Source: JAWVFK01 sp033856175 (GTDB taxonomy: Bacteria; Actinomycetota; Thermoleophilia; Solirubrobacterales; 70-9). From it: a stretch of DNA of 64,000 bases. The stretch spans positions 1 to 64,000 of the forward strand of contig JAWVFK010000014.1 in assembly GCA_033856175.1 (NCBI GenBank), read 5' to 3'. The notes below the pieces were generated by a model. That model made no database searches, was not told the DNA's origin, and saw only the letters and a program-made list of their open reading frames with translations. Both the position numbers and the translations under genes were made by a program. Positions 8,066 to 16,798 of the stretch are shown here, in pieces; positions within the stretch are counted from its first letter, which is position 1, and each line of letters starts with the position of its first letter.

Positions 8066-9016
8066 CTAACCCTCAGAGAGAAACCGGTCCATGAGCCGAT
8101 TGAACCGAACCGGCCGCTCGAGCTGCGGCAGATGCCCGCAGCGCCCAAAGATCTCCACCCGAGCGTTCTCCCCGATCAATCGCTTATAGGTGCTCGCCGC
8201 CGCCACCGGCACGACCCGGTCCTCACGCCCCCAGACGACCAGCGTCGGCACCTCGATCTCGGTCAGCCGGTCGCGGATGTCGTAGCCGACCAGCGTCGTG
8301 ATCGCCTCATAGAAGGCTGGAGCCCGCAGCGCCGGCACGGTCACCTCCCAGAGCAGCTCCTTGCGCAGCCGCCGCGGGTCGTGGAAGATGCCGCGGTAGG
8401 CGAGGTGGCGCAGCCGCGGCCGCTTCAGTCCCTCCATCTGGTAGCGGAAGGCGAGCGGGGCGGCGGCACGGGCGATCCGGCCGAAGACCATGGTCGGCTC
8501 GCGGCGTACGCGCGCGTAGCTGACCCCCGCCGCCGAGACGAGGACGAGCCTGTCGACACGCTCGGGGTCGTTGATCGCCAGCTCGGTGGCGATGAAGCCG
8601 CCCATCGAGTTGCCGACCAGGTTGCAGGTCTCGAGGCCCAGCCGCTCACAGAAGTCGTGGAGGAAGCGGCCGTAGGCGGGGATCGAGATCTCCCACGGCG
8701 GCATCGGGCTGGCGCCGAAGCCCGGCAGGTCGAGGGCGATCACCCGATGGCGCCGGGCCAGGTGGGGGATGTTCGCCAGCCAGTTCTGCCAGCTGCCGGA
8801 GAGCCCGTGGACGAGCACGACCGGCTCCCCCGAGCCGAGCTCGATGTAGTTGACCTGGCTGCCGACGACGTCGAGCGATCGCCGCTGCTGGCGCCAATCG
8901 ATATCCAGCCATTCGGCATCCGGGTCGCCATAGGGGTCGGGCCCGTCGCTCGGCGTCGGCGAGGGCAGCCGCCGCTGCAGCGTGCCCGCCGGGAGGAGTT
9001 CGCCGACGCGGCTCAG
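8066..9016 (-). CDS. Alpha/beta hydrolase with apparent CTG start
   Basis: 316 residues if started at CTG. The alpha/beta-hydrolase fold is clear: VVLVHGLSGSWQNW (HG oxyanion region), nucleophile elbow GNSMGG, acid in VVWGREDRVVP, and the catalytic His in FGRCGHLPQLE. Substrate unknown. The frame is open well upstream of the HG motif and needs the strand around VVGSQVNYIELGSGEP, yet contains no ATG, GTG or TTG there; the first such codon is the GTG at 8818, inside the HG strand. A CTG at 9016-9014 overlaps the upstream stop as CTGA, the same geometry as the ATGA/GTGA overlaps elsewhere here, so I place the start there. Confidence 0.85.
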   Translation of the reverse strand: MSRVGELLPAGTLQRRLPSPTPSDGPDPYGDPDAEWLDIDWRQQRRSLDVVGSQVNYIELGSGEPVVLVHGLSGSWQNWLANIPHLARRHRVIALDLPGFGASPMPPWEISIPAYGRFLHDFCERLGLETCNLVGNSMGGFIATELAINDPERVDRLVLVSAAGVSYARVRREPTMVFGRIARAAAPLAFRYQMEGLKRPRLRHLAYRGIFHDPRRLRKELLWEVTVPALRAPAFYEAITTLVGYDIRDRLTEIEVPTLVVWGREDRVVPVAAASTYKRLIGENARVEIFGRCGHLPQLERPVRFNRLMDRFLSEG

Positions 9017-9726
9017 GCGTAGCCCATTCGCTCGAGGATGGGGATCTCCCTGATCTGGGGCGGCTGCAGGTGGTCCCAGAGGATGCCCCGCGGTCGCGCG
9101 TAGGCTCGCTCGAGGTCGATCGCGGCTCGCGGCGTCGCGATCAGGTCGACCGGCAGGTCGTGCTCGGTCATCGGGATGTCCTCGCGCAGGATCTGGATCG
9201 GGTGGGCGGTGGTGGCGACCGTCGTGTGCTCGTCGATCTTGCCGGCGTCGACGAGCAGGCCGAACTCGAGGTCGGAGAAGCCGCCGCCCTTGCCGAGGCG
9301 GGCGCCGTCGAGGTTGGCGGCGACCGAGCCGCAGAGGACGAAGTCGATCTCCGGCAGCTGCTCGAGCGCGACGACGCGGCCGTGCTTGAGCGCTCCCTTG
9401 ATCGTCGCCGCCTCGCGCACCTGGTCCTTGGTCAGGCGCTTGGGGTCGAGCAGCCGGAACGGGTGCTGGTCGCGCAGCCGCGGCACGGCCATGATCACGG
9501 TCTTTCCCTCTTCCAGCGCGGTCCGGCGGGCGTGGGTCTGTGGCGAGTCCGGGTTCGCCTTCAGCACCCGCGCCCGCTTCCAGAGGCGGTGGGCGGCGAG
9601 GCGCTCGGCGGCCAGCTTTGCGCCGGCGAAGTTGGGGATCCGGCTCTCGGCGCCGGGGAAGCGCGAGACCTTCTCTCGGTCCATCGCCTTCCAGACGGCG
9701 CGGCGCATCTGGTCCTTGCTGCGCAT
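9013..9726 (-). CDS. 5-formyltetrahydrofolate cyclo-ligase (MTHFS)-like protein
   Basis: 237 residues. The segments DREKVSRFPGAESRIPNFAGA, the AVPRLRDQHPFRLLDP strand and KGGGFSDLEFGLL match the subgroup of COG0212 proteins related to, but longer and more divergent than, canonical MTHFS. Folate conversion is possible but not assured; this subgroup is mostly uncharacterised. Start chosen at MRSKDQMRRAVWKAM because a TAGGTT hexamer ends 7 nt upstream. It is coupled to the hydrolase downstream through a CTGA overlap and diverges from the acyltransferase gene. Confidence 0.75.
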   Translation of the reverse strand: MRSKDQMRRAVWKAMDREKVSRFPGAESRIPNFAGAKLAAERLAAHRLWKRARVLKANPDSPQTHARRTALEEGKTVIMAVPRLRDQHPFRLLDPKRLTKDQVREAATIKGALKHGRVVALEQLPEIDFVLCGSVAANLDGARLGKGGGFSDLEFGLLVDAGKIDEHTTVATTAHPIQILREDIPMTEHDLPVDLIATPRAAIDLERAYARPRGILWDHLQPPQIREIPILERMGYA

Positions 9727-9733
9727 CGCCCGG

Positions 9734-9799
9734 AACCTAGACGATCGACGGCGCCGGCCCGGCGCTGCGCCTGGCGGCGCGAGCGATTGCTGCCAGAAT
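9734..9799. promoter_or_regulatory. Divergent leaderless-type promoters (MTHFS-like gene and acyltransferase)
   Basis: Minus strand: TAGGTT (9739-9734) ends 7 nt before the ATG at 9726. Plus strand: CAGAAT (9794-9799) ends 6 nt before the ATG at 9806. No Shine-Dalgarno sequence on either side. Confidence 0.5.
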
Positions 9800-9805
9800 C
9801 CGGCG

Positions 9806-10702
9806 ATGGCCCAGGAGAGAGCAACGATCGCGCCGCCGCGGCGGCCGAGCAAGTCCGAGCCCGCGGCGGAGCTCGCCGAGCAGATGCGCGAGCTGCTGCC
9901 GGCGATCGAGCCCGACCGCACGATCGACGACTGGGGGCGCTCGGAGCGGGTCGAGGCGCTGCTCGACCGCACCCTCGTCGACTTCTTCTACCGCTACTGG
10001 TTCCGGGTCGAGGTCGAGGGCGTCGAGAACGTCCCCGCCAAGGGCGGCGCCCTGCTGGTCTCCAATCACGCCGGCGCGCTGCCGCCCGATGCGGCGATGA
10101 TCGGCAAGGCGATCCACGAGGAGCACCCGAGCCCGCGACAGCTCAATATCCTCGTCGAGCACTTCTTCAAGGGATTTCCGTTGTTCTCGATGCTGCTGCC
10201 GCGGATCGGCTGCGTCGCCGCCCATCCGGCCAACGCCCATCGCCTGCTCTGCGACGAGGAGCAGCTCGTGCTCGTCTTCCCGGAGGGGGCGAAGGGGACC
10301 GAGAAGCTCTACTCCGAGCGCTACAAGCTGCGCCGCTTCGGCCGCGGCGGCTTCGTCGTCGCGGCGATGAAGGCGGGCGCCAAGATCGTCCCCGTCTGCG
10401 TCGTCGGCGCCGAGGAGGCGGCGCCGGTCTTCTACCAGGCGCGCTTCCTCAAGAAGCTGACCGGCCTCCTCTACTTCCCGGTGACGCCGACGTTCCCCTG
10501 GCTCGGGCCGCTGGGGATGATCGGCTACCTGCCGGCGAAGTTCCGGATCCGCTTCCTCGAGCCGATCGACACCGCCGGCATGGGGCCCGACGCCGCATCC
10601 GACCGGGCGCTGGTCCAGACTGTCGCCCAGGAGGTTCGCGCCCGGATCGCCGAGAACCTCGACGAGATGCTCTCCCAGCGGCGCTCGGTCTGGTTTGGTT
10701 GA
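9806..10702 (+). CDS. PlsC-like lysophospholipid acyltransferase
   Basis: 298 residues. The glycerolipid acyltransferase motifs appear in order: SNHAGALPPDA (HX4D catalytic block), the LPRIGCVAAHPANAHRLL region and VFPEGAKGTEKLYSERY (acyl-acceptor block). The enzyme would esterify the sn-2 position of lysophosphatidate or a related lipid at the membrane. A soluble N-terminal extension of about 65 residues precedes the core. The next gene, an NAD-dependent epimerase, follows almost directly; this acyltransferase-epimerase pairing is common in actinobacteria and may concern a modified lipid. Confidence 0.85.
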   Translation: MAQERATIAPPRRPSKSEPAAELAEQMRELLPAIEPDRTIDDWGRSERVEALLDRTLVDFFYRYWFRVEVEGVENVPAKGGALLVSNHAGALPPDAAMIGKAIHEEHPSPRQLNILVEHFFKGFPLFSMLLPRIGCVAAHPANAHRLLCDEEQLVLVFPEGAKGTEKLYSERYKLRRFGRGGFVVAAMKAGAKIVPVCVVGAEEAAPVFYQARFLKKLTGLLYFPVTPTFPWLGPLGMIGYLPAKFRIRFLEPIDTAGMGPDAASDRALVQTVAQEVRARIAENLDEMLSQRRSVWFG

Positions 10703-10715
10703 GGGCCTCGCGACG

Positions 10716-11783
10716 ATGACCGCGAGCCGCCGCGTTCTCGTCACCGGCCTGGCGACCTACTGGGGCGGTCGCCTGGCCCGGGCGCTCGAGGAGTTCGACG
10801 AGATCGAGGCGATCATCGGCGTCGACACGACCGAGCCGACCCACGAGCTCGAGCGCACCGAGTTCGTCAAGGTCGGCCACCAGCACCGGCTGATCGAGCG
10901 CATCGTCGAGGGAGCCGAGATCGACACGGTCGTCGACACCCGGCTCGTCGTCAACTCGCTGACGACGTCGCGCAAGGTCGCCCACGAGACCAACGTCATC
11001 GGCACGCTCAACATCCTCGCCGCCTGCTCGGCAGCCGACTCGCCGGTCCGCAAGCTGGTCTTCAAGAGCGCCGCCCACTACTACGGCTGCAGGCAGGAGG
11101 ACCCGGCGTTCTTCACCGAGGAGATGGAGCGCCGCGATCGGCCGGGGAACTGGATCGAGCGCGACATCGTCGAGGCCGACGATGCGGTCACCGAGTTCGC
11201 CGAGCGCAACCCCCGGATCGCCGTGACCGTGCTGCGCTACGCCAACGTCATCGGCCCGGAGATGCGGACGCCGCACATGCGGATGCTCGCCCTGCCGCTG
11301 GTGCCGATGATCCTCGGCTTCGACCCCCGCTACCAGTTCGTCCACGCCGACGACGTCGTCCACACGCTCGAGCACGCGGTCATCCGCGAGCTGCCCGGCG
11401 TCTACAACGTCGCCGCCGACGGGGTCCTGCTGCTCTCCGAGGCGATCGGCCTGCTCGGCAAGCGGCCGCTGCCGGTGCTGCCGCCCTTCGGCACCGGCCT
11501 GATCGTCGCGCCGCTTCGTCAGCTCGGGCTGCGGATCCCCGACGAGATGCTCGACCAGCTGCGCTTCGGCCGCGGCCTCGACAACCGCAAGCTCAAGGCG
11601 ACCGGTTTCGAGTACGAGTTCACGACGCGCGAGGCGGTGTTGAAGCTGCGCGAGCATTTCCAGACCGCCCGCATCGTCCGCGCGATGCAGGAGCCCTACC
11701 GCTACCAGCACGAGGTCGAGACCTTTCTGCGAAGCAGCCGTCATGTCAGGGAGCGTGCCGGCGCCGCCGAGCAGCCTGAATAG
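10716..11783 (+). CDS. NAD-dependent epimerase/dehydratase (extended SDR)
   Basis: 355 residues. The N-terminal Rossmann region is VLVTGLATYWGGRLARAL, with the usual first glycine motif partly altered (GLATYWG instead of GxxGxxG). An SDR-like tail follows: FKSAAHYYGCR, YANVIGPEMRTPHM and FVHADDVVHTLEHAV. The usual YxxxK is not obvious, so catalysis is uncertain. A TTG at 10695 overlapping the acyltransferase end is an alternative start; ATG at MTASRRVLVTG is preferred. Substrate unknown. Confidence 0.75.
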   Translation: MTASRRVLVTGLATYWGGRLARALEEFDEIEAIIGVDTTEPTHELERTEFVKVGHQHRLIERIVEGAEIDTVVDTRLVVNSLTTSRKVAHETNVIGTLNILAACSAADSPVRKLVFKSAAHYYGCRQEDPAFFTEEMERRDRPGNWIERDIVEADDAVTEFAERNPRIAVTVLRYANVIGPEMRTPHMRMLALPLVPMILGFDPRYQFVHADDVVHTLEHAVIRELPGVYNVAADGVLLLSEAIGLLGKRPLPVLPPFGTGLIVAPLRQLGLRIPDEMLDQLRFGRGLDNRKLKATGFEYEFTTREAVLKLREHFQTARIVRAMQEPYRYQHEVETFLRSSRHVRERAGAAEQPE

Positions 11784-11875
11784 GCGCTTGCAGGCACGCC
11801 GTCCTGCAGGGCCGGCCCGAGCCGCTGCCTAGACTCTGTCGCGTCGTCCGCTCCGAGTGGGGTAGGGAAGAGCCC

Positions 11876-12919
11876 ATGGTCCGCAAGACGCAGATATCGA
11901 TTCTCGTGATTGGCCTGATGCTGGTATTCGGCGCCGTCGGCGCCTGGGCCGTCGACGCATCTCAGGCCAGCAGGATCGCCAAGGGCGTCACGGTCGGCGG
12001 CATCGACATCGGCGACCGCTCCGCCGCCGCCGCGGCTGCTCGGCTGCGCAGCGACCTCGTCGCGCCGCTGGCCCGCCCGGTGACGGTTCGCTTCGGCGGC
12101 AAGAGCTACAAGCTCGGCCCTCGCCGCGCCAAGATGCACGCCGACATCGACGGCATGATCGCCGAGGCAAAGCAGGTGAGCCGCTCGGCGCCGCTGCCCT
12201 CGCGGCTCTGGCGCTACGCGACCGGCGGCGAGGTCAGCCGCAGCCTCACTCCTCGCATCACCTACTCCCATGCCGCCGTTCAGCGCTTCGTCGACTACCT
12301 GGGGGGCGAGATCGATCGGCCGGCCCAGGACGCGACGGTCCGCGCCGGGCCGAGCTCGGTCAACCCGGTCCCATCTCGCAAGGGCGTTCGCCTCAACTCC
12401 GGCGCCCTGCGCGCCCAGATCGAGACCGCGCTCGAGGACCCCGTCGGGGCACGGTCCCTGCACGCGACGGTCAGGCACATCGACCCGAAGATCACGACGG
12501 CGACGGTCGCCGAGCACTACCCGACCTACGTCACCGTCGATCGCGGCAGCTTCCGCCTCAACCTCTACAAGCATCTGAAGCTCGTCAAGAGCTACCCGAT
12601 CGCCGTCGGCATGGCTGGGCTCGAGACCCCCGCCGGGCTCTACCACATCCAGGACAAGGGTGAGAACGTCGCCTGGCACGTCCCCAACTCCGATTGGGCC
12701 GGCTCGCTCGCCGGCAAGGTTATCCCCGGCGGCTCACCCGACAACCCGATCAAGGCTCGCTGGATGGGCATCTTCGACGGCGCCGGCATCCACGGGACCA
12801 CGGAGACCGGCTCGCTCGGCAGCGCCGCGTCGCACGGCTGCATTCGCATGGCGATCCCGGACGTGATCGAGCTCTATCCCCAGGTCTCGGTCGGCACGCC
12901 GGTCTACATCGGCAACTGA
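11876..12919 (+). CDS. L,D-transpeptidase (YkuD) with N-terminal membrane anchor
   Basis: 347 residues. An N-terminal hydrophobic helix (ISILVIGLMLVFGAVGAWAV) anchors the protein; a VanW/PG-binding-4-like region covers about residues 35-215 (VTVGGIDIGDRS, PVTVRFGGKSYKLG); the C-terminal YkuD domain carries the catalytic HGTTETGSLGSAASHGCIRM block with Cys near residue 322. It makes 3-3 cross-links in peptidoglycan outside the membrane. Unlike many neighbours the gene has a leader: TAGACT at 11830-11835 and a Shine-Dalgarno-like GGGAAGAG just before the ATG. Confidence 0.92.
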   Translation: MVRKTQISILVIGLMLVFGAVGAWAVDASQASRIAKGVTVGGIDIGDRSAAAAAARLRSDLVAPLARPVTVRFGGKSYKLGPRRAKMHADIDGMIAEAKQVSRSAPLPSRLWRYATGGEVSRSLTPRITYSHAAVQRFVDYLGGEIDRPAQDATVRAGPSSVNPVPSRKGVRLNSGALRAQIETALEDPVGARSLHATVRHIDPKITTATVAEHYPTYVTVDRGSFRLNLYKHLKLVKSYPIAVGMAGLETPAGLYHIQDKGENVAWHVPNSDWAGSLAGKVIPGGSPDNPIKARWMGIFDGAGIHGTTETGSLGSAASHGCIRMAIPDVIELYPQVSVGTPVYIGN

Positions 12920-12974
12920 GCGCCCGTGCGGGGAAGGCGGCAGGGGCGACCCTCGCCGGCGCGAATTAGACGAG

Positions 12975-13871
12975 ATGACCGAGATCGCCTGGAAGGAGGC
13001 ACTACGAGACTTCGATCGCGATCTCGGCGCCCGCGGCTCGGCGGAGAAGACGCGGCGGGCCTACGCGACGGACCTAGCTCAGCTGGCGTCGTGGTGCCAG
13101 CGGATGAGCCTGGCGCCCGAAGGCCTCGGCTACCGCGACATGCGCCGCTACGCCGCCTCGCTCACCGAGTCCGGCGCCGCGCGTTCGACGATCGCCCGCA
13201 AGCTGGCAGCGACCCGCAGCTTCTTCTCCTTCCTGGTTCGCACGAAGCGCGTCGCTCAGAACCCGGCCGACCTGATCTCGGCACCGAAGCGCGAGAAGAC
13301 GCTGCCGAAGGCGCTGGGCAAGGCCGAGATGGAGCGGCTGCTGGACCGGATCCCGGCGCATACGCCGCTCGAGGTCCGCGACCGGGCGCTGCTCGAGCTG
13401 GCCTACTCCTGCGGCCTGCGCTGCGAGGAGATCGTCGACCTCGACCTCGAGGCGGTCGACTTCGACTCCGAGCAGCTGCGAGTTCTCGGCAAGGGCTCCA
13501 AGACGCGCGTCGCGCCGATCGGCGAGCCGGCGCAGCGGGCGCTCGAGCGCTATCTGGCCACGGCGCGCCCGGCGCTGACGCGCGATCCCTCCGAAACGGC
13601 GCTGTTCGTCTCCAAGAGCGGCCGCCGCCTCTCGCCCTCGGACGTTCGCCGTCGCCTCGCCGGCTGGGTCAAGCACGCGGCGGTCGCCGGCCGCGTCTCG
13701 CCGCACACCCTGCGCCACTCTTTCGCGACCCATCTGCTCGAGGGTGGGGCGGATCTGCGGTCGATCCAGGAGCTGCTCGGCCACGCCAGCATCTCGACGA
13801 CGCAGATCTACACGAGGGTCGAGCCGGAGTGGTTGCGCGGCCAATACGCCAGAAGCCACCCCCGCGCCTAG
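12975..13871 (+). CDS. xerD: Tyrosine recombinase XerC/XerD
   Basis: 298 residues, the normal XerC/D length. SAM-like N-terminal core-binding domain (residues 1-90), then the catalytic domain with Arg149 in CGLRCEE, Lys in GKGSKTR, the HTLRHSFATHLLEGGADLR block, GHASISTTQIYTRV and the nucleophile Tyr279. It would resolve chromosome dimers at dif. Whether it is XerC or XerD cannot be settled from this copy alone. Length and the sigma-factor neighbour favour a housekeeping role over a phage integrase. Confidence 0.92.
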   Translation: MTEIAWKEALRDFDRDLGARGSAEKTRRAYATDLAQLASWCQRMSLAPEGLGYRDMRRYAASLTESGAARSTIARKLAATRSFFSFLVRTKRVAQNPADLISAPKREKTLPKALGKAEMERLLDRIPAHTPLEVRDRALLELAYSCGLRCEEIVDLDLEAVDFDSEQLRVLGKGSKTRVAPIGEPAQRALERYLATARPALTRDPSETALFVSKSGRRLSPSDVRRRLAGWVKHAAVAGRVSPHTLRHSFATHLLEGGADLRSIQELLGHASISTTQIYTRVEPEWLRGQYARSHPRA

Positions 13872-13899
13872 AGCAAGGTCATCTAGGCTGGTCGAGGCG

Positions 13900-14682
13900 A
13901 TGCAGACGAACGTAAAGCAGGTCGAGCTCCGCGACCTCTGGCGACGCTACAAGGACGATGGCGACAAGCGCGCCCGCGAGCGCCTCGTCGTCGCCTACTC
14001 GCCCCTGGTCAAGTACGTCGCCGGCCGCGTTCGCTCGGGGCTGCCGGCGCACGTCGACGAGGGCGACCTGATCTCCTACGGGATGTTCGGCCTGGTCGGC
14101 GCGATCGAGCGCTTCGAGCCCGAGCGCGAGATCAAGTTCGAGACCTACGCCGTCGCCCGCATCCGCGGCGCGATCATCGACGAGCTGCGCTCGCTCGACT
14201 GGGTGCCGCGCTCGACCCGGTCCAAGGCGCGCCAGATCGAGCAGGCGGCGATGAAGCTCGAGCACACGCTGCAGCGGGCACCGACCGAGGAGGAGCTCGC
14301 CGAGAAGCTCGAGATGACGCTCGAGGAGCTGCAGGCGGGGCTGCTCGAGATCTCGCAGTCCTCGGTCCTGGCCCTCGACGAGCTCTGGACGGTCTCCGAC
14401 AGCTCCGGCGACCAGGTCTCGCTGCTCGACACGATCGAGGACCCCAACGCCGCCGATCCCCAGGCGGCGCTCGACTCGAACGAGATTCGCGACCGCCTGA
14501 CCGAGTCGATCGAGACCCTGCCCGAGCGCGAGCGCCTCGTCGTCGCCCTCTACTACTACGAGAACCTGACGCTGAGGGAGATCGGCGAGGTCCTCGGCGT
14601 CACCGAGTCGCGCGTCTCGCAGCTGCACACCAAGGCCGTGCTGCGGCTGAAGAGCACGCTCAAGGCTCAGCCCGCCGCGTAG
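13900..14682 (+). CDS. whiG: RNA polymerase sigma factor, WhiG/FliA (sigma-28) family
   Basis: 260 residues. Region 2 is visible as GDLISYGMFGLVGAIERFEPE and IKFETYAVARIRGAIIDELRSLDWVPRS; region 3 as RAPTEEELAEKLEMTLEEL; region 4 as LPERERLVVALYYYENLTLREIGEVLGVTESRVSQLHTKAV. In actinobacteria this family directs sporulation (WhiG) or flagellar genes (FliA); no flagellar gene is in the window. The start at MQTNVKQVELRDLW follows a TAGGCT hexamer (13884-13889) by 10 nt. An anti-sigma factor is not seen nearby. Confidence 0.92.
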   Translation: MQTNVKQVELRDLWRRYKDDGDKRARERLVVAYSPLVKYVAGRVRSGLPAHVDEGDLISYGMFGLVGAIERFEPEREIKFETYAVARIRGAIIDELRSLDWVPRSTRSKARQIEQAAMKLEHTLQRAPTEEELAEKLEMTLEELQAGLLEISQSSVLALDELWTVSDSSGDQVSLLDTIEDPNAADPQAALDSNEIRDRLTESIETLPERERLVVALYYYENLTLREIGEVLGVTESRVSQLHTKAVLRLKSTLKAQPAA

Positions 14683-14691
14683 CTCGTCTTA

Positions 14692-14697
14692 TAGATT
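14692..14697 (+). promoter_or_regulatory. -10 element TAGATT of the EF-G-like gene
   Basis: TAGATT (inside TATAGATT, 14690-14697) ends 6 nt before the GTG start at 14704, as for a leaderless mRNA. Confidence 0.55.
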
Positions 14698-14703
14698 CCT
14701 GCC

Positions 14704-16794
14704 GTGGGTCACAAGGCAGTGGATCGGATCCGCAACGTCGCCCTCGTCGGCCACCGTGGCGCGGGCAAGACCAGCCTCGCCGAGGCGCTGCTGTTCGAGG
14801 CCGGCGTGACGACGAGGCTCGGCAGCGTCGCCGAGGGCTCGAGCCTCTTCGACTTCGAGCCCGACGAGCAGGAGCGCGAGATGTCGATCGGCGCCGCGGT
14901 TGCCTCCTTCGAGCACGAGGGCCGCAAGGTCAACCTGATCGACACCCCGGGCGAGCCGAGCTTCGTCGCCGACACGCTCGCCGCGCTGCGCGTGGTCGAC
15001 GCGGCGGTCGTCGTCGTCAACGGCGTCATGGGGGTCGAGGTCTCGACAGACCGGCTCTGGCGCCGCGCCGACGAGGAGGGCCTGCCGCGGCTGGTCTTCG
15101 TCAACATGCTCGACCGTGAGCGCGCCGACTTCTTCTCGGCCCTCGAGTCGCTCAAGGAGGCGTTTGGCCCCCACGTCGTCGCCACCGAGATCCCGATCGG
15201 CGCCGAGCACGAGATCTCCGGCATCATCGACCTGATCGACATGAAGGCCTTCGCCTACGAGGGCGCGGGCCGCGGCAATGCCCGCGAGCAGGAGATCCCC
15301 GCCGAGATGGCGGCGCTCGCCGAGGAGTACCGCGACAAGCTGATGGACGAGGTCGCCGAGAACTCCGACGAGCTGATGGAGCGCTACCTCGAGGGCGAGG
15401 AGATCTCGCACGAGGAGATCGTCGGCGTCCTCAAGCAGGGGGTCACGGCGGGGCGGATCTTCCCGGTGACCTGCGGCGTGGCGACGAAGAACCTCGGCAC
15501 CAACCGCCTGCTGGAGGCACTGGTCGAGGACCTGCCCTCGCCGGCGATGCGCGGGCCGGTGACGGCGCTCGACGACGATGGCGAGGAGGTCTCGATCGAG
15601 CCGAGCGAGGACGGCGAGGCGATCGCCTACGTCTTCAAGACGCTCGCCGACCCCTACACGGGCCGCGTCAACCTCTTTCGCGTCTACGCCGGCGTCGTCA
15701 AGAGCGACTCCCATCTGCACAACGTCACCCGCCGGGCAAAGGAGCGCGTCGGTCAGCTCGGTGCGCCGCGCGGCAAGGAGATGGACAAGGTCGCCGACCT
15801 CGGCGCCGGCGACATCGGCGCCGTCGCCAAGCTGAAGGAGACTCGCGCCGGCGACGTCCTCTCGTCGAAGGAGGGCAGGGTCGCCTTCCGGACGCTCGAC
15901 CTGCCCTCGCCGGTGATGGCATTCGCCTACGAGCCCAAGAGCAAGGGCGACGAGGACAAGGCGGCGACCGCGGTGCGCCGGCTCGCCGAGGAGGACCCGA
16001 CGCTCGACGTCCACCGCGACCAGCAGACCGGCGAGCAGATCATCGCCGGGCTGACCCAGGTCCACGTCGAGGTCGTCGTCGAGCGAATGAAGCGCCGCTT
16101 CGGCGCCGAGATCTCGCTGAAGCCGCCCCGCGTGCCGTATCTGGAGACAATCCGCAGGCCGGCCAAGGCTCACGGCCGCTACAAGAAGCAGACCGGTGGC
16201 CGCGGCCAGTTCGGCGACTGCCAGATCGAGATCGAGCCCGCCGAGCCCGGCATCGGGCTCGACTTCGTCAACCGGATCAAGGGTGGCGTCATCCCCACCA
16301 GCTTCGTTCCCGCGGTCGAGAAGGGCATCGCCGAGGCGATGCTCCACGGCGTGCTCGCCGGCTATCCGGTCAAGGACGTCACCGTGCGGCTGGTCGACGG
16401 CTCGCACCACACCGTCGACTCCTCCGAGATGGCCTTCAAGATCGCCGGCTCGATGGCCTTCAAGCAGGCGATGGCCGAAGCCGACCCCGTGCTGCTCGAG
16501 CCAATCGTCCAGATCACCGTAAGCCTGCCCGAGGACTGCGTCGGCGACGTCATCGGCGACCTCAACTCGCGCCGCGGCAGGCCGCTGGGGATGGAGCCGA
16601 AGGGCCAGATGACCGAGGTCAAGGCCGAGGTGCCGATGGCCGACGTCCTCGACTACGCCCCCGACCTGCGCTCGATCACGGGCGGGCAGGGCGAGTACAC
16701 GATGGACTTCCTGCGCTACGAGGAGGTCCCGCAGCACCTCGCCCAGAAGGTGATCAGCGAGGCTCGCAGCGAGGACGAGCCGGTCAGGGCCTGA
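14704..16794 (+). CDS. EF-G-like translational GTPase (EF-G2)
   Basis: 696 residues with the five-domain EF-G layout. The G motifs are altered: G1 is GHRGAGKT (residues 16-23) not GHIDAGKT, G3 is DTPGEPSF (residues 80-87) with Glu replacing the catalytic His of DTPGHVDF, and G4 is NMLD not NKMD. Domain IV/V segments such as QTGGRGQFGDCQIEIEP and GEYTMDFLRYEEVPQHLAQKV are conserved. These changes mark the EF-G2 group (as mycobacterial FusA2), whose role differs from translocation. The canonical fusA is presumably elsewhere. Confidence 0.88.
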   Translation: MGHKAVDRIRNVALVGHRGAGKTSLAEALLFEAGVTTRLGSVAEGSSLFDFEPDEQEREMSIGAAVASFEHEGRKVNLIDTPGEPSFVADTLAALRVVDAAVVVVNGVMGVEVSTDRLWRRADEEGLPRLVFVNMLDRERADFFSALESLKEAFGPHVVATEIPIGAEHEISGIIDLIDMKAFAYEGAGRGNAREQEIPAEMAALAEEYRDKLMDEVAENSDELMERYLEGEEISHEEIVGVLKQGVTAGRIFPVTCGVATKNLGTNRLLEALVEDLPSPAMRGPVTALDDDGEEVSIEPSEDGEAIAYVFKTLADPYTGRVNLFRVYAGVVKSDSHLHNVTRRAKERVGQLGAPRGKEMDKVADLGAGDIGAVAKLKETRAGDVLSSKEGRVAFRTLDLPSPVMAFAYEPKSKGDEDKAATAVRRLAEEDPTLDVHRDQQTGEQIIAGLTQVHVEVVVERMKRRFGAEISLKPPRVPYLETIRRPAKAHGRYKKQTGGRGQFGDCQIEIEPAEPGIGLDFVNRIKGGVIPTSFVPAVEKGIAEAMLHGVLAGYPVKDVTVRLVDGSHHTVDSSEMAFKIAGSMAFKQAMAEADPVLLEPIVQITVSLPEDCVGDVIGDLNSRRGRPLGMEPKGQMTEVKAEVPMADVLDYAPDLRSITGGQGEYTMDFLRYEEVPQHLAQKVISEARSEDEPVRA

Positions 16795-16798
16795 AGCC

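Noticed and set aside
12975..13871. Phage or island integrase
   Set aside because: Length, motif set and housekeeping neighbours fit XerC/D; no attachment-site repeats, phage genes or adjacent tRNA are present.
14689..16737. 682-codon open frame antisense to the EF-G2 gene
   Set aside because: Antisense frames stay open by GC bias; the protein is low-complexity (Asp, Leu, Val, Arg, Gly) with no motif, while the sense strand is an unmistakable GTPase.
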